DNA of 64,000 bases from Erysipelotrichaceae bacterium (GCA_017442805.1 JAFRZA010000011.1:1-64000), one strand, 5' to 3'. Shown: positions 1-9,808, numbered from the stretch's first letter. Made by a program: numbers and translations. The notes: generated from the sequence alone by a model not told the origin.

Positions 1-794
1 TCAGCGGCTATGATGACGAAGATGACGGCAAGATCCATTTCGGCGTCTTCTACGGCATTTCCGAAGACGAGATGGACATCAGCGTCTATCTGTTCGGTGA
101 GGAAAACTACATTCAAGACGTCGGCTTTTACACCACTGCCGCCCGCCAGGAAGAAGTTGAAAACACTCTGACCCTGGTCGGCACGGAAAAGATGCAGCTG
201 AAGGATCTGATGAATGACATGCCCGTCATCGAAGGAATGAACGAAACCGACCGCTATAACTGCTTCGTTACTCTGCTCAGAAGATCCTGTGAAGAATACC
301 CGGTCATCAACATGACTGAAGTAAGCAATCTTTATGACAACGATCTGACCTGCGGATACGTCTATCAGCTGACCATTCCCGCCGGTCAGACCGTAATCAA
401 CGAAGTTACCGCCCCGCTGTATCCCAGCATTGACGGCCATTATAATCCGCCATATTACGATTTCACCTATCTCTCCTCTCCGGCCAGGACCTGGGCTGAT
501 TTCAATGATCTGGACATCGAAATCATTACTCCGCACGTCATAACGGAGTTTCCGGCTGGAAAACTGGACAAGGGAGACGACGGCATTTACCGGACTCACC
601 TGGACAGCCTGCCGGAAAAGGAAATCACTTTCCGGCTCTATCAGTCAGACAGCCCGACGCCTCAGAGGGACACTTCCTACAACATCATTTCCTGGATAAT
701 CCTCGGGACCATGGTGCTGGCTCTGATCATCTTCCTGGCTCTGATAATTCTGATAATCAAACTGATAAGGAGAAGAAAGAAAAAGAATCGCTGA
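1..794 (+). CDS. C-terminal part of an unknown membrane-anchored protein
   Basis: The reading frame is open from base 3, so the N-terminus lies outside the window and the ATG at 72 is probably internal. The visible part is about 240-260 residues, acidic and rich in Asp, Tyr and Pro, with no motif I recognise. Near the C-terminus there is one strong transmembrane helix (starting near ISWIILGTMVLAL) followed by a very basic tail (KLIRRRKKKNR). This is the stop-transfer arrangement of a protein whose bulk is outside the cell and whose short tail is in the cytoplasm. It could be the membrane-proximal part of a cell-wall or adhesion protein, but no function can be assigned. A terminator hairpin follows the stop codon. 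Confidence 0.7.
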   Translation, partial: SGYDDEDDGKIHFGVFYGISEDEMDISVYLFGEENYIQDVGFYTTAARQEEVENTLTLVGTEKMQLKDLMNDMPVIEGMNETDRYNCFVTLLRRSCEEYPVINMTEVSNLYDNDLTCGYVYQLTIPAGQTVINEVTAPLYPSIDGHYNPPYYDFTYLSSPARTWADFNDLDIEIITPHVITEFPAGKLDKGDDGIYRTHLDSLPEKEITFRLYQSDSPTPQRDTSYNIISWIILGTMVLALIIFLALIILIIKLIRRRKKKNR

Positions 795-800
795 CATCAT

Positions 801-830
801 AAAAAGCGACATGCGTCGCTTTTTATTCTG
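801..830. terminator. Bidirectional intrinsic terminator between convergent genes
   Basis: A 10-bp stem (AAAAAGCGAC / GTCGCTTTTT) with an ATGC loop lies between the stop of the plus-strand membrane protein and the stop of minus-strand addA. The A and T runs on the two flanks let it work in both directions. Confidence 0.8.
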
Positions 831-852
831 CAACGATGACTGTTACCGCTGA

Positions 853-3800
853 TCAGTCAACCTCACGGAATCTCTCTTCGGTCAGGGAATAGAGGTAACA
901 GTTTACCGGCTTGTTGCTGATGGACTGCAGGTACTGCCGGTAGCCCGTCAACTGCATGTCATAGTTTTCATCGTCGATGTTCTTCAGCTTGTAGTCGATG
1001 ATGTCAAAGTGATCATCATACTCCATCAGCAGGTCAATGAAGCCGTGACGCATCAGACCTTCTTCCTCATAAACGAATTCGTATTCCTTATAAGCCCTTC
1101 CTGAAGCGACATCCTTCATCAGATCGCTTTCCAGGAATTTCCTGATCTTATAACGGCACCCGGCGTCGATCAGACTGTAATCAGGATGAGCCAGATCAAG
1201 GATCTCCAGATAATAGTGCATTTTCGTGCCGAATTCCATGCTGTTTTTCTGTTCTTTTGTTATGAGCTGTCCTCCATGTTTGGAGTATCGGGAAGAAGTT
1301 ATGGTTTCCGGCTGACAGGTCGGATGGCTTTTTATCGTCAGCAAGGTCGTGTTCTTTTTCAGAGCTTTCAGACCATCTGCCTTTTTCCTGTTGTAGTCCC
1401 GGCTGATCCGCACTCCGTTTTCGCCGAAAACAACATCTGTGATGTGCGTTCTGAACTGATCATACTGGCAGTTGATCATGTCGATCATGCTGTTGATCTT
1501 CATGCGGCGGTAATCAGGGATGATTCCGTTTCCGGAGTCGCTCCCGTCCTCAAACGGTCCGACCAGGATGATCTTTTCCTGTGTTCTCGTCATCGCTACA
1601 TATAACAGCCTGATCCGTTCGGAAATGTTTTCCCTGTCATAGCTTTCTTTGTAAAGTTCCTTGACAAAGGTGTCTTTTTTCCCTCTGCCGTCAACATAAT
1701 CCTGCACTATGATGCCGCAGTCCCTGTCGACGACAACCGCTTCATTGCGGTCTTTCGTATTGAACCCGGTATACAGCAGCGGGAAATAACAGATGTGATA
1801 TTCCAGGCCTTTGGACTTATGAATGGTCTGGATCCTGACGGCATCGATATCAGGCTTGTTCATGCTGAAGCTGATGCTGCGGTCATTGTCAAAGATGTGA
1901 TCAAGATGTTCAATGAAACTGACATAGTCATAATCCAGCTTGTTGAGGCGGTGAGCCAGATCGTACAGGTATTCCAGCCGTACCTGGTTGTCATTAAGCT
2001 GACCGATCCTGTTCAGACTGCCGTAGATATCGAATTCTTCCACGATTTCATCAAGCAGATCACTGATGCTCTTGACTTTAATGTTCCGGCCAATCCGTTC
2101 GATTTTCTCCATCAGCGGCGTATTCAGGAAATCTTCCTTTTTTATCAGTTCATAGATCACGCTGTCTTCCATCCGGCAGAGGAAGCTGCGTGCCAGGGAA
2201 ACGAAGTTGTACCTGACATCTTCCGTCACCTTCCCGCGGGTTTCGTCATCCTCCGCTGCCAGGAAAAGACGTCTGGCGTGAACCAGTCTCAGGATATTCT
2301 TTATCACCGTAAGCAGATCTGATTCCTGAAGTTCCTCATCCTGCTCAATGCGTGCCGGTATCTCCAGGAAGGTAAGAATCTTCTTGAACAGGTCAAAGTG
2401 CTTTGACCTGTCAATGAGAATGCAGAAATCACCGTATGTTGCCGGTCTTTCTTTCCTGTCATTCAGATCAAAGACCTTGAATCCTTCGCTGATCCTTCTC
2501 TTTATGTCCGAGGCAATGATGAAGGCTTCTGCTTCCGGACGTCCGTAGTTATCCGGAGCTGCGAACGGCTTCTGAATCTGCTTGTCTGCTTTATAGACAT
2601 AGCTCAGCAGTTCCATGTGATAGTCATCCCCGTCAGCAGGATAGTTTTTCTGTCCGGCGATCATCTGATGTTCTTTCAGATAGTCGGCGCCGCCGATCCT
2701 GCGGTCCATGAGCCTTCCGAACGTCGTGTTGATGTCTTCAACCACGCTGTGACGGCTGCGGAAGTTGCTCAGCAGGTCGATTACCTCACCAGGCTGGCTT
2801 CCGTCCCTGAAGTCTTCGTACTTATGCTGGAAGATGTCGGGATTGGCGTTACGGAACCGATAGATCGACTGCTTGATATCGCCAACCATGTAGACATTGT
2901 CATGGGCTATCCGGCTGATGAAGTACTCCTGAAGATCGCTGGTGTCCTGATACTCATCGATCATGATTTCCTGGAAGTGTTCGCTTATTTCCCTGCGGAT
3001 GTCTTCATGCTCATCGACGATTCTGATTGCCATGGCAAAAATGTCACTGTATTCATACAGATCACTTGCTTGCTTATATTCATCAAGCCTGGCTTTCAGT
3101 TTTCTGACAAGGTCAACCAGTTCCCTGAGGTAGCCCTGCGAGTGGTCATACTGCTTAAGCAGTTCTTCCTTTTCATGATGCACCATTTCCCTGATGTCAT
3201 CCATTTTTTCCTTGATTTCCTTTTTCAGTCTCTTGGCTTCTTCAGAGGATCCGTTGGCGATAGCAGGCAGTTTATAATCCATGTTATCATGCATGTCAGC
3301 GTATGTTTCACTGGTCAGAAGGTCTTTCGCAGAATCATAGATCTCAGCGTAGTTGCTGACATCCATGGTTGAAAACTCATTGAACATTTCGTCAACTTCT
3401 CCCTGTTTTCTTCGGATCAGGGCTACGTATTCTTCAAAGAGTCTGGCCTTCCGGGACTCTGACTCGGCAGGATCAAGCAGCTGGTCAAGATACTCTTCCC
3501 TGTCACGGCGCAGAGAAAGACGCTTATTGAGGAAGATGACCCATTTTCTGATTTTATCGTCATCTCTGCTGCAGAAATCGCCGACCAGACTTTCAAAGCC
3601 AACGCTTGCTTCCCGGTACTTTTCCGTCATGATTTCCTCAAGGAACTGTTCGGTTTTCAGGGAGATGATGTTTTCATCAATGATACTGATTTCCTTACTG
3701 ACATTAAGCAGATAATTGTATTTTCTGACCAAGGACTGCGCATAGGCATCAAACGTCATGATGTAGCTGCTGTCGATCTTCTGTAGCTGGGCAGTCATGA

Positions 3801-4050
3801 CATCCCTGTCTTCTCCTGCTGCCAGGCGTTTTTTCAGTTTATCTCTGATTTTATCCTTCATCTGAGCAGCAGCGGCATTGGTAAAGGTCAGGATAAGCAT
3901 CCTGTCGATGTTCATGCCGTTCAGAAGATGCTGAAGAACCCTTTCCGTCAAAACAGTTGTCTTGCCGGAACCGGCGCCGGCTGATACCAGAATGTTCTTA
4001 CCGCTTTCCTCAATGGCTCTGATCTGTTCAGGTGTCCAATCTTGGCTCAT
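853..4050 (-). CDS. addA: ATP-dependent helicase/nuclease subunit A (AddA)
   Basis: This is the UvrD-family helicase and nuclease subunit of the AddAB enzyme, which processes double-strand breaks for RecA-dependent repair. The 1065-residue protein starts with a Walker A motif (GAGSGKT, residues 25-31). It continues with the DEYQDTSDLQ Walker B motif, a GDIKQSIYRFR motif and the RLLYVAMTR motif VI. The C-terminal PD-(D/E)xK nuclease domain shows a conserved GTKMHYYLE helix, an acidic residue in GFIDLL and the catalytic DYK. The protein is somewhat shorter than the roughly 1230 residues of Bacillus AddA. The start overlaps the end of addB by 4 bases (ATGA), so the two are translationally coupled. 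Identification is secure. Confidence 0.95.
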   Translation of the reverse strand: MSQDWTPEQIRAIEESGKNILVSAGAGSGKTTVLTERVLQHLLNGMNIDRMLILTFTNAAAAQMKDKIRDKLKKRLAAGEDRDVMTAQLQKIDSSYIMTFDAYAQSLVRKYNYLLNVSKEISIIDENIISLKTEQFLEEIMTEKYREASVGFESLVGDFCSRDDDKIRKWVIFLNKRLSLRRDREEYLDQLLDPAESESRKARLFEEYVALIRRKQGEVDEMFNEFSTMDVSNYAEIYDSAKDLLTSETYADMHDNMDYKLPAIANGSSEEAKRLKKEIKEKMDDIREMVHHEKEELLKQYDHSQGYLRELVDLVRKLKARLDEYKQASDLYEYSDIFAMAIRIVDEHEDIRREISEHFQEIMIDEYQDTSDLQEYFISRIAHDNVYMVGDIKQSIYRFRNANPDIFQHKYEDFRDGSQPGEVIDLLSNFRSRHSVVEDINTTFGRLMDRRIGGADYLKEHQMIAGQKNYPADGDDYHMELLSYVYKADKQIQKPFAAPDNYGRPEAEAFIIASDIKRRISEGFKVFDLNDRKERPATYGDFCILIDRSKHFDLFKKILTFLEIPARIEQDEELQESDLLTVIKNILRLVHARRLFLAAEDDETRGKVTEDVRYNFVSLARSFLCRMEDSVIYELIKKEDFLNTPLMEKIERIGRNIKVKSISDLLDEIVEEFDIYGSLNRIGQLNDNQVRLEYLYDLAHRLNKLDYDYVSFIEHLDHIFDNDRSISFSMNKPDIDAVRIQTIHKSKGLEYHICYFPLLYTGFNTKDRNEAVVVDRDCGIIVQDYVDGRGKKDTFVKELYKESYDRENISERIRLLYVAMTRTQEKIILVGPFEDGSDSGNGIIPDYRRMKINSMIDMINCQYDQFRTHITDVVFGENGVRISRDYNRKKADGLKALKKNTTLLTIKSHPTCQPETITSSRYSKHGGQLITKEQKNSMEFGTKMHYYLEILDLAHPDYSLIDAGCRYKIRKFLESDLMKDVASGRAYKEYEFVYEEEGLMRHGFIDLLMEYDDHFDIIDYKLKNIDDENYDMQLTGYRQYLQSISNKPVNCYLYSLTEERFREVD

Positions 4051-6455
4051 TCTTCTTCCTCCTGATCCGACTCGCTATTGCTATCATCTTCACCAATGTA
4101 CTGCTGATTATCCAGATATACGTTGTCATCAAAGCGGCGGTAACAGATATCGCCATAATCGCAGTATCGGCAGCTGACGTTTTTCCCTCCGTAGACTTTC
4201 GGATTAATGCTGAAAGCGCCGGATCCTATGGCCTTTCTGGCTTCTTCGATCTTCTGACGCGTCAGCGCAATCAGGACCTTCATTTCTTCCTCAGTAAGGA
4301 CCTTGCTGTCAGCGTAGAACTCACCGTCTTTCTTTATTCTCAGCGATTTGATGTTCTTACTTGTGTTCGTATCCGTAAGACTCTCATCCACCTGACCCAT
4401 TATGTCCCGATCCTTCAGTGAATAACCTTCCAGGCGGAGGAATTCTCTCATCTGATCTTCCTCAGTCTTGTTTTCATCATACTTAGCCCGGCTGGGAACA
4501 ATGTGCTGAAGGTACATTCCGCAGTACACGATCTTTTCTCTGTCACCCAGTTTACTGTCCTCGAAATTATCAAGCAGAAACAGATAACACGGCAGCTGCA
4601 TTGATAATCCGAATTCATTCAGTTCAGGTCTGAAGGAGACCGATTTCCCGGTCTTGTAGTCGATGATGGCGGTAAGGGTCTGCTTTTCACCCCGGAAGTA
4701 GATCAGCTTGTCAATTTTGCCCGTAAAGGCTTTTTGACCGCTGACAGGCCAGTTGACATCATTTTCATAAAGGCCACTGGTCAGTAAGCTCCGTCCGTTC
4801 TGCTCCCTGATGATCTTAATCACGCTGCGCAGATCGTCCTTCAGTTTTTCCACGAAGAATTGTTCCTTCTCATCCTGAGCGGTTTTCTGCTCGGCGGCTA
4901 TGCTGCGGTAATCTCTTTCAAAGTCATTTTCCAAATCATACCCTGTCACAAAACAGCGCGAAAGAACCTCATGGAACAGCTCTCCGAGGCGGCTGTAGAA
5001 AGTGGTTTCGTTCCGGCTTATTCCCAGCCTTCTTTCCAGATAATATCTGAAGGCGCACTCATAATAGCTGTTCATCGAACTGTACGACAACGCCTTGTTT
5101 TCCATCTGACTGATCTGCTCTCTGCTGAGGCCGGTGAACTTATTGTTATAATCCTGGAAACTGCTTGAACCATAGTTGCCGTAAAGCTGTGGCAGCATAT
5201 CCGCTTCCGTACGGTACTTCAGATATTCCTCCAGCTGATAGGACAGTCTCACCTTATTGAACGCTTCTGAGTATTCGTAGGAAGGCTGACAATGACGGAA
5301 ACTGATGTTTTCCGTCAGGTTAGTCGGCAGGTGCTTTTCAAATGAGCTGTTCTTAGAATAGGAAAGATGTAAATTGCGGACCGTTGAAAGATACCCCTGA
5401 ACGTTGTACTTGATCAGCTGATTAGCAGCCTCGCTGTCGTCAAGACCGACAAGATTCTTGATATTGTCAGAGATATAGTCGGTATCGGTCTTCATTTTCG
5501 GGAAGCTGTCGTTGAAACTCAGCACAAACAGATGATCCTTATCTGTAAGTTCGCTGAACATGGCAATGTTCCTTATCACGTTTCGCTTCTGCGGAGCAAA
5601 CACTCTGGTATTCAGCAGGTCTTCATGGATGAGATCCCTGACCTCCTTGAGATCAGGAAACTGGATGTATTTGTTCAAAATGTGAACCAGCTGGCTGTAA
5701 ACGGGATAATCGCTGTAAGGCTGAAGCAGGTCATAGATCTTCTGGTGGTCGTTATCCTCATCTTCCAGCCATTCCATGAATTGCCGCACCAGAGGCGTTC
5801 CGACGATGGAATCGCTCTTGCGGTAATCAACGGTTATTCCGTAGTATTTCTCAAAGCGCTGAAAAGCCGTCTCATATTCATTGGTCATGTTGGTTATGTA
5901 GATGTTATTGATGTCCGTCCCCTCATTGAGAAGGTCGCAGATGCTGTTGAAAAGATATTCGACCTCATCTTCCAGATTGTCGAATTCATAGACGTCATAA
6001 ATCTTCTCATCGTCCCGCGGATATTCAACGACCCTGCCTTTGATGATGCCGTTATTGAATTCATCAAGCCTGCCATAACCGTAAACCACCACGTCAACGG
6101 TATCAAGCCACTTATGGAACAGCGGGTTGAACTTCAGAAGACCTTTCTGCTGAAGATCTTTCTTAATTTCCACCAGTCTGTTCAGTTTTTCATTTCCGTA
6201 GTCCCTGTCTTCAACATAACAGAGATTGTCCAGATACATTCTGGCAATCGCAGGCTTGCAGGATTCCATCCTGCAGATAGCCAGAATGGCATTTTCGTCA
6301 TAATCAAAGAAGTAATTGCGGCGGTATTCCTCCATGTTCATGAACTTGACCGTACGGATAAGCCGGCTTTCATTCAGATACCGCAAGGCTGCCATTTTTA
6401 CTTCGCTGGGACAGATGATCAGTGTGTCATCATTAAGGTAATCGGTAATGTTCAT
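4047..6455 (-). CDS. addB: AddB-type nuclease subunit, short form
   Basis: This is the partner subunit of AddA. The C-terminal half carries the iron-sulphur nuclease pattern of AddB: a lone Cys near residue 467 (YECAFRYYLE), a nuclease core ending in AIIDYKTGK, and a terminal Cys cluster (CRYCDYGDIC, near residue 765). About 802 residues is much shorter than Bacillus AddB (around 1150), and the N-terminus lacks the usual Walker A loop. I chose the ATG at 6455 because an extended -10 (TGATATAAT) sits at 6481-6489; upstream in-frame starts would overlap that promoter. The gene opens the addB-addA operon. AddB is the best reading; RexB-like or a clade-specific PD-(D/E)xK protein are alternatives. 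Confidence 0.85.
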   Translation of the reverse strand: MNITDYLNDDTLIICPSEVKMAALRYLNESRLIRTVKFMNMEEYRRNYFFDYDENAILAICRMESCKPAIARMYLDNLCYVEDRDYGNEKLNRLVEIKKDLQQKGLLKFNPLFHKWLDTVDVVVYGYGRLDEFNNGIIKGRVVEYPRDDEKIYDVYEFDNLEDEVEYLFNSICDLLNEGTDINNIYITNMTNEYETAFQRFEKYYGITVDYRKSDSIVGTPLVRQFMEWLEDEDNDHQKIYDLLQPYSDYPVYSQLVHILNKYIQFPDLKEVRDLIHEDLLNTRVFAPQKRNVIRNIAMFSELTDKDHLFVLSFNDSFPKMKTDTDYISDNIKNLVGLDDSEAANQLIKYNVQGYLSTVRNLHLSYSKNSSFEKHLPTNLTENISFRHCQPSYEYSEAFNKVRLSYQLEEYLKYRTEADMLPQLYGNYGSSSFQDYNNKFTGLSREQISQMENKALSYSSMNSYYECAFRYYLERRLGISRNETTFYSRLGELFHEVLSRCFVTGYDLENDFERDYRSIAAEQKTAQDEKEQFFVEKLKDDLRSVIKIIREQNGRSLLTSGLYENDVNWPVSGQKAFTGKIDKLIYFRGEKQTLTAIIDYKTGKSVSFRPELNEFGLSMQLPCYLFLLDNFEDSKLGDREKIVYCGMYLQHIVPSRAKYDENKTEEDQMREFLRLEGYSLKDRDIMGQVDESLTDTNTSKNIKSLRIKKDGEFYADSKVLTEEEMKVLIALTRQKIEEARKAIGSGAFSINPKVYGGKNVSCRYCDYGDICYRRFDDNVYLDNQQYIGEDDSNSESDQEEEE

Positions 6456-6480
6456 GTTGCCTGCCTTTTTCTCTGCTAAC

Positions 6481-6489
6481 ATTATATCA
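6481..6489 (-). promoter_or_regulatory. Extended -10 promoter of addBA
   Basis: On the minus strand the sequence reads TGATATAAT, a perfect extended -10. No good -35 is visible. The predicted transcript starts about 20 bases before the addB ATG at 6455. Confidence 0.7.
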
Positions 6490-6540
6490 CACCGCAAAAA
6501 TGCCCTACGGTCCATTTTTCAGTACAGATCTTCGCAGGCA

Positions 6541-6572
6541 TAATAAAGGACGGCCGTTTCATGTCGTCCCTT
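6541..6572 (-). terminator. Probable intrinsic terminator of the rimO-transketolase operon
   Basis: On the minus strand an 8-bp stem (AAGGGACG / CGTCCTTT, one G-U pair) with a 12-base loop is followed by a T-rich tail (TTTATTA). It lies between the transketolase stop and the addB promoter. Confidence 0.55.
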
Positions 6573-6593
6573 CATCCATCATTTTCAAAAGCG

Positions 6594-7529
6594 TCATTTG
6601 CCGGCAAATTCTACGATTCTTTCCGCAATCTTCTCTGCTGAAAGGCCGTACTTTTCCAACAGCTGGTCGAACCGGCCGCTTTCACCATAGACATCCTGAG
6701 TTCCGATGAACAGCTGTCTTACAGGACAGCGGGAAGCGGTAACTTCAGCGATGGCGCTGCCCAAGCCGCCCATGACACTGTGCTCTTCCAGGGAAACGAT
6801 GAAATCCGATTCCCCAGCATATCTTACGATCAGTTCTTCATCAATGGGTTTGATGGTATGGATGTTGATCAGCGTCGGGTCAATGCCCTGCTGCTTCAGC
6901 AGTTTCAGAGCCTTCAGGCTCTGCTGTACCAGACAGCCGGTCGCAAACATGGCAATGGGGCTGCTGCCTTCATGAATGATCACTCCCCTGCCGATCTCAA
7001 AATGATAGCTTTCATCATTGATCTCTTCGACTGGTTCTCTGCTTAAGCGGACATAGACCGGGCCTTCATATTCACTGACAGTTCTGATCGCCTGCCGGGT
7101 CTCCCGGTCATCGCATGGCTGGATCACCGTCATGCCGGGAACAGCCCGCATCAGGGCGATGTCTTCCAGAGCCTGATGAGTCGCGCCGTTTTCCACGGCT
7201 GACAGACCGCTGTGGGAAGCACAGATTTTCACGTTCAGATGCGGATATCCGACCATGTTTCTGACCTGGTCATAAGCTCTTCCGGAGGCAAACATCGCAA
7301 AGCTTGAGGCAAACGATATCTTTCCATTAGCTGCCATGCCGGCTGCCACGGAGATCATGTTGGCTTCGGCGATTCCCAGGTTGAAATGACGCTCGGGGGC
7401 GACTTCCTTAAACTGCGCTGTCCGGGCGGAACCGGTCAGATCAGCGCTCAGCGCAACGACGTTTTCGTTTTCCAAGGCCAGCTGAGCCAGAGCTTCGCCG
7501 AAGGAGTCTCTGGTTGCCTTCTTATTCAT
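6594..7529 (-). CDS. Transketolase, C-terminal subunit (pyrimidine-binding and C-terminal domains)
   Basis: This is the second half of a split transketolase, pairing with the N-terminal subunit encoded just upstream. The 311-residue protein carries the pyrimidine-binding domain, including the glutamate segment (FNLGIAEANMIS) that activates thiamine diphosphate, and the C-terminal domain (PTLINIHTIKP, EEHSVMGGLGSAI). The start is the ATG at 7529, preceded by GGAGGTGAT; it overlaps the stop of the upstream subunit by 8 bases. Split transketolases act in the non-oxidative pentose phosphate pathway or on related ketose substrates. The sequence does not show which sugar this pair uses, and DXS-like chemistry cannot be fully excluded. 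Confidence 0.9.
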   Translation of the reverse strand: MNKKATRDSFGEALAQLALENENVVALSADLTGSARTAQFKEVAPERHFNLGIAEANMISVAAGMAANGKISFASSFAMFASGRAYDQVRNMVGYPHLNVKICASHSGLSAVENGATHQALEDIALMRAVPGMTVIQPCDDRETRQAIRTVSEYEGPVYVRLSREPVEEINDESYHFEIGRGVIIHEGSSPIAMFATGCLVQQSLKALKLLKQQGIDPTLINIHTIKPIDEELIVRYAGESDFIVSLEEHSVMGGLGSAIAEVTASRCPVRQLFIGTQDVYGESGRFDQLLEKYGLSAEKIAERIVEFAGK

Positions 7530-8340
7530 CGCTATCACCTCCCAGTTCAGCCAATGCCTGGGCAAGTTGCTCATCATTTGGTGCCTTGCCGTGCCAGTCA
7601 GGCTGGTCTTCCATGAAACTGACACCCTTACCCTTGACGGTTTCCGCAATGATCACCGTAGGCATGGTCTTGCAGCTGGCAGCGTATCGGGCTACCTCAA
7701 TTAAGACATCGATGTCGTGACCGTCACAGGACAGCACATTCCAGTTAAAGGCGGCAAATTTGGCACCTATTGATTCAATGTTCATGACCTCGCTGATACA
7801 GCCGTCGCCCTGCAGTCCATTGTGGTCCACAAACAGCAGAAGGTTATCCAGACGGTAATATCCGGCTGCCATGGCCGCCTCCCAGATCTGGCCTTCCTGC
7901 AGTTCGCCATCACCGCAGATAACATAGGTGCGGAAGTCATTGCCATCCAGTTTATTGGCCAGACACATCCCCACAGCTGCTGAGAGTCCCATTCCCAGTG
8001 AACCGGTCGACATGTCGACGCCGCCAAGCTCATTCATATTGGGATGACCCTGCAGACGGGAACCGATCCGCGAATAGCTCATCAGCTCTTCTTCGCTGAT
8101 GAAGCCTTTCTCCGCCAGCGCGGCATAGAGAGCCGCTGAAGCATGGCCTTTGGAAAGGATCAGCTTGTCGCGCTGAACATCATTGAGGTTATCTTCGTTG
8201 ATATTCATGATGCCGAAATATAGCGCCGTCAGGATATCCGTACAGCTAAGTGAGCCGCCTGGATGACCGCTCTGGGCCCGGTGGATCATCTTCAGAATGT
8301 TTCTGCGCATGTTAAGGGCATGCCTTTCCCTGCTTTCCAT
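7522..8340 (-). CDS. Transketolase, N-terminal subunit (diphosphate-binding domain)
   Basis: This is the thiamine-diphosphate-binding half of a split transketolase. The 272-residue protein shows a substrate-phosphate/His segment (SGHPGGSLS), GHASAALY, and the Mg-ThDP motif that begins GDGELQEGQ and ends about 25 residues later at DHN. The ATG at 8340 is preferred over an in-frame TTG six codons upstream because AAGGGA lies nine bases before it. The gene follows the polysaccharide deacetylase by 37 bases and overlaps the C-terminal subunit, so the two halves should be made in equal amounts. Together they equal one conventional transketolase of about 580 residues, shorter than the usual 660. 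Confidence 0.9.
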   Translation of the reverse strand: MESRERHALNMRRNILKMIHRAQSGHPGGSLSCTDILTALYFGIMNINEDNLNDVQRDKLILSKGHASAALYAALAEKGFISEEELMSYSRIGSRLQGHPNMNELGGVDMSTGSLGMGLSAAVGMCLANKLDGNDFRTYVICGDGELQEGQIWEAAMAAGYYRLDNLLLFVDHNGLQGDGCISEVMNIESIGAKFAAFNWNVLSCDGHDIDVLIEVARYAASCKTMPTVIIAETVKGKGVSFMEDQPDWHGKAPNDEQLAQALAELGGDSDE

Positions 8341-8377
8341 ATCGCTTCGTCCCTTCAATGGTCTTAGATTTAATTGA

Positions 8378-9805
8378 CTAGTTAACCAGACTTATAAAAC
8401 GGCTTAAAGAATCAGTTGAGCGCATTCTTACCCGTGGCAGCTTCATGGGATTGCTGCCGGGCTTTACTCTTCCTTCTTCCGTCGTGAAGGCCACCAGATG
8501 TCCGGTATCCTGCAGTGCCTTCTGAGCGGTGGTGTTATTGTGACCATACGGGTAGGCAAAGGCTACGACGTGACCGCCTCTGTCCTCAATGAGTTTTTTG
8601 GCATTGTTAAGGTCATCTACCAGTTCATCGTATGACATTACCAGCAGCCGTCCCTTAGTAGGATTGCGGCTGGCGACCTCATGCATCTCATTGGAGTGCG
8701 ACTGCATGTCCACACATGGATTATCAGCATACTGCTGCCAGTTGTCCTTGCTGGTGATAATGAATTCTGTCATTACCACGTTGTATTTTTCCAGCACCGG
8801 CAAAGCGACGCGATAAAACGAATCGCTGGAATCGTCGTCGGTAAGGATGATCGTGTGCTCGGGAAGATTGATTTCTCCGCTAATGTACTGAAGAAGCTGC
8901 TCATAGGAGCAAAAATAGAAGTTGTTTTCTACCAGATATTTGATTTCTCTTTCAAAGGTACTCTTAGCCATCTGGTTGTGCGGCAGATAGGTAGGCTGCT
9001 TCTCCCCGGCGGTATCATCGTAGAACCAGTGATACATCACTACCGGAATGCCCTTGGTATTCTTGGGCTGAACGTTTACGCTTACCTTCAGTTCGCTGCG
9101 GTTACCAGCCTCATCGCTTACCGCGTATAGGATTTCATAAACGCCCCTTTTCGTCAGGTCCACTTCTCCGCTGGCAGTAATGCGATCGCTGATGTCGCCG
9201 TCGGCGTTATCAATTGCGGTAGGTCTTTCCAACTGGGTTGTTTCCCCGATGATGGCATACTGGTTGGTGGTACTGATGGTCAGTTCAGGCGCGGTCATAT
9301 CCTTTACCTCAATGATCTGGGTAAGGTCCGTCTGATTATCCGAACTGTCCTTAACGGCATAGTGCACGGTATAGCTGCCGCACTTACCGAGATCATAATC
9401 ACCCTCAACCACGATCCTGTCCGTCAGATCCCCATCGTAATTATCGCTGGCACTTACGTCCGGCAGGGATTTTTCCCCGACATTAAGGATGATGTGTTCG
9501 GCATCCTGGCCGTCCGCAAAGATCAGCTGCGGAGGCGTGGTGTCAACGACTTTATAGGTGACATCCTGCTGCCAGAGCTGTTTCTCCCCCAGAAAGACAG
9601 TACAGCGGATGCTCTTGTCTCCCAGAGTTGAAGTATCGGTTGTTTCTTCGGTAGTAAGATGGAAATTGCCCAGATGAAAGAAGTTTCCGACATGGGCAAT
9701 GCCATCATAAGATGAGCCGTATTCTACTTTTTCCACGCGGACGACCGGAATACTTCCGGCGATTAGAACCGCCAGCAGAAGCAGTCCAAACAGTACTTTC
9801 TTCAT
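8378..9805 (-). CDS. Secreted polysaccharide deacetylase with Ig-like (DUF5011-type) repeats
   Basis: This is probably a cell-surface deacetylase acting on peptidoglycan or another wall polysaccharide. The 475-residue protein has an N-terminal signal or anchor helix (KKVLFGLLLLAVLIAG). Two or three HYR/DUF5011-like modules follow, marked by the repeated pattern DNYDGDLTDRI and DNADGDISDRI. The C-terminal half is a NodB-type domain with LTDDDSSDSF (metal-binding Asp), a QSHSNEMHE metal-His motif and AYPYGHNN. The first motif departs from the usual TFDDG, and the two His are five rather than four residues apart. The start has GGAAGG upstream and lies 3 bases after rimO. The Ig-like modules probably place the catalytic domain within the wall. 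Confidence 0.85.
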   Translation of the reverse strand: MKKVLFGLLLLAVLIAGSIPVVRVEKVEYGSSYDGIAHVGNFFHLGNFHLTTEETTDTSTLGDKSIRCTVFLGEKQLWQQDVTYKVVDTTPPQLIFADGQDAEHIILNVGEKSLPDVSASDNYDGDLTDRIVVEGDYDLGKCGSYTVHYAVKDSSDNQTDLTQIIEVKDMTAPELTISTTNQYAIIGETTQLERPTAIDNADGDISDRITASGEVDLTKRGVYEILYAVSDEAGNRSELKVSVNVQPKNTKGIPVVMYHWFYDDTAGEKQPTYLPHNQMAKSTFEREIKYLVENNFYFCSYEQLLQYISGEINLPEHTIILTDDDSSDSFYRVALPVLEKYNVVMTEFIITSKDNWQQYADNPCVDMQSHSNEMHEVASRNPTKGRLLVMSYDELVDDLNNAKKLIEDRGGHVVAFAYPYGHNNTTAQKALQDTGHLVAFTTEEGRVKPGSNPMKLPRVRMRSTDSLSRFISLVN

Positions 9806-9808
9806 ATA

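Noticed and set aside
5532..6479. A 315-codon plus-strand open frame
   Set aside because: It is antisense to addB, with no ribosome site, and shows a shadow-type Val/Ile/His composition.
8378..9805. Peptidoglycan deacetylase PgdA specifically
   Set aside because: The Ig-like modules and altered NodB motif 1 prevent a specific assignment; only the general family is safe.
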